64,000 bases of DNA from assembly GCA_023213315.1 (NCBI GenBank), contig JAKCPI010004270.1, positions 1 through 64,000 of the forward strand. Direction: 5' to 3'. The translations under genes were made by a program, and so were the position numbers. Under the pieces are notes generated by a model. That model was not told the origin of the DNA and made no database searches. It saw only the letters and a list, made by a program, of their open reading frames with translations. Numbering within the stretch: the first letter of the stretch is position 1; each line of letters starts with the position of its first letter. The DNA is from Euborellia annulipes. Its lineage: Eukaryota; Arthropoda; Insecta; Dermaptera; Anisolabididae. Below, in pieces: positions 56,600 to 64,000 of this stretch.

Positions 56600-56700
56600 A
56601 GCGAGTCGAAAGAAACAAAATCATTTTTATATTCCAATCCAGTGCCTGCTTGAGGATTTGCTTACGTTCATAGAATACACAAATGCAAAGAATACATAAA
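56600..56700 (+). repeat. Internal fragment of the GC-hairpin repeat
   Basis: ATTCCAATCCAGTGCCTGCT with TTGAGGATTTGC and GCAAAGAATACATAAATG match the block shared by 4722-5066 and 24905-26395. Confidence 0.7.
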
Positions 56701-56702
56701 TG

Positions 56703-56755
56703 ATCGAAAGTTGTGTTCTGTGTTTGTCACACCAGATTTTTTGTGTCGACATATA
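56703..56755. repeat. Half of a short hairpin repeat
   Basis: GAAAGTTGTGTTCTGTGTTT then GTCACACCAGATTTTTTGTG and TCGACA. Confidence 0.6.
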
Positions 56756-57232
56756 TTTAATTTCCGCCAATATATAATATTAGAATTCAGGATGTAAAAT
56801 TTATTTGTTTGGGAAAATATTTATAATATTCTTATCATGGCATCATCACAGACTAGGGTCCGATTTTCAGCCGTAATCGAAACAGAAACCGAATTTCGGC
56901 CTCAATCTTAGTTTCGACCGAAACCGAAACTTGTATTCCCTCAGATGCAAATCATTTGACCTTTTTTTTTTGCATCCGAGTCTCATCCCACATTTTATCA
57001 GACTCAAGTTTCGGCTACTTTTTGTCCGAAACGGAAACTACGGCCGAAACCGTAAATGAATCCGAATATTCGGTCGGTTCCTAACATAGACTGACAGACA
57101 GACAGATTGACAGACCATGTCGCGAAAACCACTTTTTTTGATTCAGGGGACCTCAAAACGTGTATATCCATCAAAATCTCGACATCGATCGACCACTTAT
57201 GGGCATTAGTCTCTTTTCTCTTTTTAACTACC

Positions 57233-57345
57233 TTGTATACCAAGGATCGGGGGTTCGGATCCCAGGCAGTCCGATGATTTTATTTAAGCCATTTGGATAC
57301 CAAAATATTGGATTTGATGTCGAGATTTTGATGGAAATACACGTT
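57233..57345 (+). repeat. SINE family 2, head and proximal body
   Basis: ACCAAGGATCGGGGGTTCGG with ATCCCAGGCAG (B box) and GTCCGATGATTTTATTTAAG match 30375-30620. Confidence 0.7.
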
Positions 57346-57364
57346 TTGAGGTCCCCTGAATCCA

Positions 57365-58177
57365 AAATAATAATAATAATAATTTTTTAATAATAATTTA
57401 TTCTCCCCTTAACAGATACAAGGAAAACATACTTATTCATTGTATCAACTGCTTCCAGACCTCCATCACAGCGTTAGCCAATTTGTTGACAGGCCTGGAA
57501 AGCACTTACATAAGCACATACATTCAGATTTATATTACAAATAAGTCACAAAAGTGTACAGATTTCTACTTATTAAAATTTTAAATATATTTTAAACGCT
57601 CATATGAAATCAAATTGATGTCAATTAATTCATTAAATTTATATTTATTGAAATTTTCTTGAATTCTAGTTAAGGGGTTAGAATTATTTATCTTGTTTAC
57701 ATAGAATAAATCATTATTCCTACTTTGTCTATTACATTTGAATTTAATCTGTTCTAATAATGGTGGACAATTGATTGTGTTATTAACAATTTTATGTAGG
57801 AATAATATATCATTTTTTATTGTTAGCTGTTCAAGTGGTCGAAGTCCAATTAATTTACATATTAAAGGGAAATTATAAAATTTAAAAAATCTCAGGTATT
57901 TACAATAGACATGCCACACAAATTTTTTAATTATTTTTTCAAAATTGTTTATGTTTCTTTCACCAGCCCAAATCACGGAGCCATACATCATCCTACTTAA
58001 TACTAGACTTCTAAATAAAGTGATGACACAATTTTTTCTGCAAAAATCTCTTGAGACATTTTGAATCAGCCCCTGTAATCTGCTGCACGTGAGGCTGGTC
58101 ATCTGAATATGATGTTTGAAAGAAAGTTTACAATCAAAATATATCCCAAGATCTTTTATCGAGTCGGTCTTGGTGAT
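57365..58177 (-). pseudogene. 5'-truncated LINE (RT C-terminal region), open frame
   Basis: A single open minus-strand frame runs from about 58177 to 57581: TKTDSIKDLGIYFDCKLSF (closing RT motif), CVITLFRSLVLSRMMYGSVI, FEKIIKKFVWH, LIGLRPLEQLTIKNDILFLH and NPLTRIQENFNKYKF. This is the end of a CR1/Jockey-type ORF2. The 3' UTR and an AAT-repeat tail (57366-57395) follow. The upstream part is missing, as usual for 5'-truncated insertions. The frame has no stops, so the copy is younger than the other LINE relics. Confidence 0.88.
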
Positions 58178-58512
58178 TTAGAGGGCATTTAATTTGTAAG
58201 GGTACGTGGTTTTCGTTACATGGTCTGTCTGTTTGTGAGTGTTTGTCTGTCTGTGAACTCAAGAACGAAAAGAGCTAGGAGGTATGAATTTAAGTTAGGC
58301 ACCTCCATGGGATGTGACACGAAGCTTTAGAACAAAATCGGCCAAAGAGTAAATTGTATATTCTCATTTTGTCATTGAAATCTCCCGAAGATCACTTTAC
58401 CCTTGTACTCCATAGGAAAGATAGGAGAAATGTTGCCATAAATATTTTCACATATAAATTGTACATCTTTAAATTCGGATGTACCGTACTGTCGGAAACT
58501 AAATACATGTCG

Positions 58513-58602
58513 ACACGAAAAATCTGGTGTGACAAGCACAGTATACAACTTTCGATTACCGAAGTGTGCTGTGCGACCAGTCACACCAGATCTTTTATTT
58601 TA
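58513..58602. repeat. Short hairpin repeat, reference copy
   Basis: AATCTGGTGTGACAAGCACA with GTATACAACTTTCGATTACC faces GTGTGCTGTGCGACCAGTCA with CACCAGATC. The about 90-bp palindrome recurs, whole or half, at 7888, 13486, 16602, 29158, 50138, 53285/53613, 56703 and 60110. It often ends a larger repeat (28676-29240, 58200-58610). No duplications at the ends could be fixed. Confidence 0.8.
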
Positions 58603-58639
58603 TACTCCGAGTATTGCAAAATTCAATAAATAATAATAA

Positions 58640-59225
58640 TTTTGGAGAGGTTTGGTTAAAATGACAGAGGCACAAGGGCGATGCCGCCCCCTTTCTTGTG
58701 ATTCAATTACCTAATAGCAGATGAATAGAAAGCCTGGGTTGTCAATATAATAATAATAATAATAATAATACACTTGGGGGGAGAAACTTGACAAACAACG
58801 ACGACGACGACGACAAGAACGAGGAGACCTAAAGAAGACTTTTCTCTAAAGTTTCTATAGAGAGCTAACTACGGTGAAATAAGGAGCTTAAATCCCAAGG
58901 ATTTCAAGAATTACACCTTTCAAAGGATTAATGCAAAAATAATATTCTCTTGTAATTAATTTATATTCAATTGGGCCTCAAAATTCTCAAAGACTTCTCC
59001 ATTTCATAGCTCCATTTCAATATCGACACCGCTGATATCCTTATCTTGATGGAATTTTTTCAGTTATTGGACGACAAGAGCATGACTCATCTTTCATATC
59101 AAAATTACCAGAACAAAAGCTAAAGTACCTTCACTGATCACAGCACAAATTTTGTTGCGGAACGTTCTTTACTTTGTCCTTAATATTGCAAAATATTTTT
59201 CATTAGTTTTCTTCATTTTCAAACG
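58640..59225. other. Upstream stretch, no gene seen
   Basis: TAA and CGA microsatellites (58748-58770, 58797-58814) in otherwise unique sequence. Confidence 0.35.
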
Positions 59226-59233
59226 CATACAAC

Positions 59234-59763
59234 CAGAGGCGTACCGAGGCAGTTGGAGGCCTGGGGCGGCACTAGAAGAGGGTTTTTTTTTTTTGGGGGG
59301 GAAATTTTCCCTGATCTCAAAAAATTTTTCGAAAAAAATATTTTACCTTTTTTTTTAGAGACATAAAATTTTTTATTTTATTTATTTTTGCCGCCCGCGG
59401 AACCAAAATTTGCCGCCCGCGGAACAATTTTTTTTGCGCGGAACCAAAATTTTTTCCCGTTTTTTTTTAGAGACGCTAAAATTTTGCCGCCCGCGGAACC
59501 TAAATTTTTCCCGTCCGAAAAAATATTTTTCCCTTTTTTTTAGAGACACTAAAATTTTGCCGCCCGCGGAACCGAAAATTTCCTTTTCCCCCCGTGTGCC
59601 GTCCACCACGGACATTTTCTCTTGCGCGGAACCAAAAATTTTTCACGCCCCTAGATCCGGCACTGCTGCAAGTTCCTCGGGGCCTCTCAAAGGGAATGTA
59701 TGGGGCCTATACCGGCTGGAGCCTGGGGCGGGCCGCCCCCCCCCCCACCTCGGTACGCCACTG
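59234..59763. mobile_element. Non-autonomous hAT element
   Basis: Perfect 8-bp duplication CATACAAC (59226-59233, 59764-59771) around 530 bp with ends CAGAGGCGTACCGAGG and the complement of CCTCGGTACGCCACTG. 8-bp duplications and CA-G ends are hAT hallmarks. The interior is a degenerate minisatellite of GCCGCCCGCGGAACCAAAAT-like units separated by poly-T and AGAGAC blocks. The ORFs on both strands are by-products of it. Confidence 0.9.
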
Positions 59764-60144
59764 CATACAACTTTCCAACTATTGCACCACATTTTGATGT
59801 TGTGTCACCTTTCTTAGTGATCTCGCTGCGATCTTTTTTCCTGAGTTATTTGTATTTTAATTGACGCCACGAACTTTTTCCCAGAATATAGAAAAAAAAG
59901 TGTTGGATTCAGTCATGTCAAAATTTTGATGGAAATACACGTTCTGAGATCCAAAAAAATGGATCCGTAATCAAATATCCCAACAAAAATTTTATATTTA
60001 AATTATATATATCTCACACTGGCATGTGACATGAAACTTTAGAACTAAATCGGTCAAAGAGTACTAATACTACATTTGCACTAATGATTTTGATTAAAAT
60101 TCAGAAATCCAAGCAGTCACACCAGATTTTTTACTTTATTGATC

Positions 60145-61240
60145 ATAGGAATATACTTTTAACAATGTGCTAAGTTCAAGCAGTTAAAGGAAACCTCGCT
60201 CTAGCCCTCGGGGCAGGGCGTGAAGGTGTGGTTACCTCACATATATACAACAACGGGTGGGGCCCCGGGCCGGGCGCTGATCTTATTTTAAACAATAGGA
60301 AACAAAATGCCTTAAGTTAAAAATGAGGGCCCCCGAGTTCATAATTTTTTATTATTAAAGAATATGGTAAAGTGTTATGTGGGGTGTGGGGCGAGGAGGA
60401 CAGTGTGTGTGTGGGGGGGGTGAGTGAGAGAGAGGGGGAGAGAGTGAGAATTAAATTAAATATAAAAAAAAAAAAAAAAAAAAAAAAAACCTCGCTCTAA
60501 TTATTTAAAGCAACAAACGCCGACCCCATGGTGACAAGAACATATTTTTTTTATAATATAAATTGAGAGATTAACAAACATTTCTTGAAATGAGAGGGCA
60601 GGATTAGAGAGAGACAAGCCGGTGACGTCAAGCGACAGTGGAGGGGATCAACACTCAACCAAAAAGAGATTGTTACGTACAGATGATTCTTGAAAAAAAA
60701 AAAAAAATTAATTTAAATCTCGCAATTAAAATAAAACAAATCAGTATATAAATTAATAATTATATTTGTGGGATTTAATTAGACAATTTTTTTTACTTGG
60801 GCCTTAGAGGGGCTACGTCACTATTAAAGCATAGAAGGGGGCGTTAATGCGCTAACAACTAATATAATAATAAACCGCAAAGGGATGGAGGGAGATAAAT
60901 GTATTTTTTTTTTTTTTACAATATCTCCTTAACAATATTAAATTATTTATAAACATGAAAGAGATAAAAAAAAAAACGGAAGATTAAATTTATTAAATTT
61001 TAATATAATTCTTGTTTAAAAAAATTTTTATTACATTTTAAACGAGAATTTATTAACTGAAAAAGAGTAGAGATAATTTTTAGTTTCTCTTACCTATATA
61101 TATATAGAGAGAGAGAGAAAAGTATTGCATTCATATCAAAAATTATAAGATTTTGATTTGATATTTGTATTCATTTCACAGATCAAACACAATCAAGATT
61201 GGACAGTTCCAGGTTAAAAATTGTTTGTTTATAAGTTTAG
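60145..61240. other. Upstream stretch, no gene seen
   Basis: GC-rich patch at 60195-60280 (GGGGCCCCGGGCCGGGCGC), G- and A-runs at 60395-60490, a non-repetitive segment at 60510-60660 and poly-A/T elsewhere. Confidence 0.35.
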
Positions 61241-61246
61241 GGCCAT

Positions 61247-61470
61247 CTATACGCTTGTCCTGGAACTAACAGTAAGAGGGAAAAAAAAAACTTGCTCCCA
61301 GAGAGATTTGAACACGAGTTTTTGCAATTCACATGTTTTGATACTGACTACTTAACTCGCTCGTACACTTTGCATTATTATTTTTTTAGCTACTTGAATG
61401 GCACGTAGTACTATTATTTTTTTTTTTTATCAAAAGGTCATTCATTTATAAATTGTAAAAAATTTATAAT
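61247..61470 (-). repeat. tRNA-like repeat (SINE family 3), copy 1
   Basis: GGCCATCTATACGCTTGTCC and TGGAACTAACAGTAAGAGGG, then on the minus strand GTGTTCAAATCTCTCTGGG (B-box-like) with an upstream GAGTTAAGTAGTCAG. Ends TAAATTGTAAAAAATTTA. Confidence 0.65.
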
Positions 61471-61685
61471 TAAAATTAGTTTATAAAAATTAATTCATTT
61501 ATATCCAGATTTTTAAGCCACTTAATGTATTTCTTATTAAAATCATGAAAAAAAATGTTATTTTGTTAGCGAATGGAACGAACTCTACAGGATAAATTTT
61601 GAACTAGCCTAGTATTGCCATCTAGCCACGTGTCATATAACTAGGAAACTTATAAACATTCTTCCCATTGAGCTGGCTCCCATGG

Positions 61686-61915
61686 GCCATCTATACGCTT
61701 GTCCTGGAACTAACAGTAAGAGGGGAAAAAAAAAACTTGCTCCCAGAGAGATTTGAACTCGAGCTTATTACAATTCACATGTTTTGACTCCTTTATTCTC
61801 TCGTACACTTGGCTCAAAGATATTTCGAAGCTATTTTTAAGCTACTTAAATGGCACGTAGTACTATTAAATTTTTTTTTTATATTTATAAATTGTAAAAA
61901 ATTTAGTAAATCTGG
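61686..61915 (-). repeat. tRNA-like repeat (SINE family 3), copy 2
   Basis: Same order as copy 1, about 440 bp downstream in the same orientation; B-box-like GAGTTCAAATCTCTC. The intact shared ends suggest two insertions or a local duplication. Confidence 0.65.
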
Positions 61916-62408
61916 ATTATAGTGTTCGGTCAAGTGATCCATAGTGGCCACCCCCTTTGAGGCGGGGCTAAACTAAACACGCTTGGTCATTGGTCGTTTG
62001 GCGAAGAATGAATTAACTGGCGCGAGTTTCAAAAAACAAATTTGCTATTTGAATTAAATGTGTTTTGTCACTAGTGTCGTTTCGGTTCGGTTTTCTTCGG
62101 TCAAAAACCATTCAGTTCAAAGCTACTGACCGAAGAAACCCGAACCGAAGCCGAGAATTCCCTGGTTGTTTTAAATTTTTTTTTTTTTTAATCTAAGGAA
62201 ACCGAAGGACCGAAACAATTAGGTCGAGACCCCTGCAAGTTGTTTTAAACAAGACAATTTTTATATTTTTAAGACAATATGCATATTTTAATTTATTTAT
62301 ATTGTCCGTTGATTCAGTTAAATAATATTTTCTTAAAAAGGGCATAAATTGATTTATAAAAAAAAGCATATTAACTAGTTGTTTCTTGATGGCTGGATAT
62401 TATGATAT
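61916..62408. other. Stretch with CCGAAACCGAA-type low-complexity repeat
   Basis: TTTCGGTTCGGTTTTCTTCG and its partial complement around 62085-62220 form a loose inverted repeat; similar CCGAAAC tracts occur at 56865-57060. No gene. Confidence 0.4.
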
Positions 62409-62456
62409 GAGGATGCGTTACAAGGGCAGCCAAGGCGAAAAATAAAACAAATATCT

Positions 62457-62508
62457 ATTTTTTGTCGACGTTTCGAGTGCCGATCGCACTCTTCATCAGG
62501 ACAAAAAT
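62457..62508 (-). ncRNA. Hammerhead ribozyme, minus-strand copy
   Basis: Same elements as the plus-strand copy: core CTGATGA (62493-62499), stem II GAGTGC/GCACTC, GAAA, then CGTC and the stem I partner. Only flanking A/T run length differs. Confidence 0.8.
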
Positions 62509-62695
62509 GATGTCAATTCGTCAGGTCGTTTGACATGGCAGTATAGCAACGTTTTAACCATTTTTACATTTACTTGAAGACTCTAGTATTTGAATGAATT
62601 CATTCGACCTCGAAATACTAGAGTCTTCAAGTAAATGTAAAAATGGTTAAAACGTTGCTATACTGCCATGTCAAACGACCTGACGAATTGACATC

Positions 62696-62747
62696 ATTTT
62701 TGTCCTGATGAAGAGTGCGATCGGCACTCGAAACGTCGACAAAAAAT
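62696..62747 (+). ncRNA. Hammerhead ribozyme, plus-strand copy
   Basis: Stem I ATTTTTGTC (62696-62704) pairs with GACAAAAA (62738 on). Core CTGATGA 62705-62711, one unpaired A, stem II GAGTGC/GCACTC (six perfect pairs, loop GATCG), GAAA 62730-62733. Stem III is the minimal palindrome ACGT, and cleavage is predicted after C62737. Minimal type I hammerheads whose ACGU stem III pairs between two molecules are known from Penelope-like elements. The extra A after the core is the one unusual point. Confidence 0.82.
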
Positions 62748-63002
62748 AGATTTTTGTTTTATTTTTCGCCTTGGCTGCCCTTGTAACGCATCCTCAAAAG
62801 CATATTATATTAAAAAATTTGAAAAAAAGTCGGTCATAAAAGTCGCTGAAAGATGAAACAAGTCGTTTTTGAAATTCTCAAAAAACATTTATTTTTATGA
62901 GAGATATCTAAGAAAATCAAGAAAAGTCTCAAAATTGGCAAAAGTCGAAAGACTTTTTTTTTCCACACTCTACTTATAATTGAGCATTTGCTATTAAAGA
63001 CC

Positions 63003-63642
63003 CAGGGGCGTATATAGAAATTTTTCGGGGGGGGGGGGAGCTGATCTCAAAAAATTTTTTTTTTTTTTAAAGTGAAACTTTTATTTTATCCTCTCAAATT
63101 TTTTAGCTCTTCTATCAGCATGTCGCGTTACAAGTCATGACGTCACAATCCGTGACGACAAAAATAAGAAAATTGAAATTTAATATATATAACGAATTAT
63201 AAAAAAAAAAATAATTGTGAGATTTAATAATTCAACTTTTAAATTGATAAAATATAATTTTTAAAATAATTGAAAATGATTCAAATCTTCAATCTATACA
63301 AAAAGGCGAGGGTCTGCGAAGCCCCCTGGCTAGACGTGCCGCGGGCGCCTTCGGCGGGTGGCGCGGCTAGTTACTAAATAAATATTATTCACAGTTTTTA
63401 ATATGCCTCTAATGATTTCCCACTTTCCAATATTATTAAGTTAAGATTAAAAACGCGATTTTAATACCCTTAATTGAATAATTTTCTGAAAAGCCTACGA
63501 TCCGAAAAAAAAAGTTTCACTTGCATCGTGGTTTCATAAAACCACACAATGATTATTTTTTTTTAAATATTTTATCTATTTTTTACAGACGCTAAGTTTT
63601 TGGGCCCGGGCCCTCTCGCCCCCCCCCTTATATACGCCCCTG
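63003..63642. mobile_element. Non-autonomous hAT element with nested repeat
   Basis: Ends CAGGGGCGTATATAG and the complement of CTTATATACGCCCCTG, flanked by TAAAGACC and TAAAGACA (8 bp, one mismatch). G-rich and GGGCCC-rich subterminal tracts. The start of the GC-hairpin repeat (minus strand TAGCCGCGCCACCCGCCGAA) lies inside at 63150-63371. Confidence 0.85.
63150..63371 (-). repeat. GC-hairpin repeat, 5' end, nested in a hAT element
   Basis: Minus strand: ACTAGCCGCGCCACCCGCCG, GCGCCTTCGGCGG-like hairpin, CTAGCCAGGGGGCTTCGCAG, then the A+T-rich body. Same family as 4722 and 24905. Confidence 0.65.
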
Positions 63643-63650
63643 TAAAGACA

Positions 63651-64000
63651 TCGATAACTAAGGAAACTTGAGCTATTTGTAGAATAGTTCCCTAGCCGAC
63701 CGTGGCGCTTTGTGTTGTTGGTGGCTTTTTCTTAACCCTTCAATTAGATAATCAAGAGGTTATATATACCGTATATAAAAAAGAAAATATTATTTTTTCG
63801 TTAGAGGATAAAGAAAAGGTCGAACGAAGAAGGCGCCTTCGCCTCTTTGATCCAAACGATGGCTATTTGCTTCTATTTACTCAGTGAATAGTTAAATTTA
63901 GATTCTTCTTTTGTGTTGTTTGTTGCTATACTTTAAAGAAGAGTTTTTTTTTTTTTTTTTAACAAAAACATGAGGTGTGTTTGTGGTTTCAGAGGACGTT
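63651..64000 (+). other. Right edge of window; short ORF of uncertain value
   Basis: A 61-codon ORF (63702-63887) ends KVERRRRLRLFDPNDGYLLL and two more residues before TQ and a stop. It is not low-complexity and could be an exon fragment, but no family was recognised and no splice sites are convincing. Confidence 0.25.

Larger units (their letters stand above)
62409..62795. mobile_element. Palindrome with a hammerhead ribozyme in each arm
   Basis: GAGGATGCGTTACAAGGGCA at the left is exactly mirrored at 62776-62795. The arms (about 190 bp each) remain nearly identical to the centre near 62602. Each arm carries one hammerhead, in opposite orientation. There is no coding sequence. Inverted hammerhead-bearing termini point to a Penelope-like origin with the body deleted. 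No target duplication could be fixed. Confidence 0.85.

Noticed and set aside
59382..59817. Overlapping ORFs of 77-135 codons on both strands
   Set aside because: Products of the GC-rich minisatellite in the hAT element (repeated PPAE/FFL or REK blocks); no gene.

Overview
The window is strongly A+T-rich animal DNA made mostly of decayed transposable elements. An arthropod is the likeliest source: there are several mariner relics, Penelope-like and hAT debris, and a SINE whose tail carries the TTAGG motif of arthropod telomeres. I cannot name the species. No bacterial-type genes, CRISPR arrays or rRNA genes were seen.

One host gene can be supported, and it is invisible to ORF calling because its exons are 7-173 bp long. 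It lies on the minus strand and runs from a start codon at 32478 down to exon 5 at 1869-2041, then leaves the window. Five exons join in one uninterrupted frame through consensus GT...AG junctions. They encode the first 164 residues of a protein resembling the N-terminus of NACHT/WD-repeat (NWD1/NWD2-type) proteins. Introns 1 and 2 are about 10.4 and 16.3 kb and hold much of the window's transposon load. A 5' leader with a short uORF and a CAA-rich tract precedes the start codon. A non-repetitive patch in intron 2 (18120-18360) combines MEF2-, CRE- and E-box-like sites and may be an enhancer.

Region by region: 1-5.7 kb holds exons 3-5, a deleted mariner and hammerhead-like motifs. 5.7-21.9 kb (intron 2) holds a Ty3/Gypsy gag relic, a tRNA-derived SINE, three mariner relics (one hosting two LINEs, a MITE and a Penelope-type inverted repeat), a Penelope relic with a recognisable GIY-YIG endonuclease, and a 0.9-kb palindrome with tRNA-like arms. 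22.0-32.5 kb (intron 1) holds long inverted-repeat elements and a GC-hairpin element with 144-bp tandem repeats. 32.6-64 kb is upstream of the gene: LINE 3' ends, a SINE with perfect target-site duplications, an inverted copy of the 144-bp-repeat element inside a satellite, a second tRNA-like palindrome, a small Gypsy element with two MITEs nested in one LTR, two hAT elements with 8-bp duplications, and a 387-bp palindrome carrying a hammerhead ribozyme in each arm.

The most distinctive theme is inverted-repeat retroelement termini with hammerhead ribozyme cores, together with evidence (GIY-YIG domain, paired inverted ends) that at least some belong to Penelope-like elements. A second theme is palindromic elements with tRNA-like sequences in both arms, whose architecture is conserved between two distant copies.
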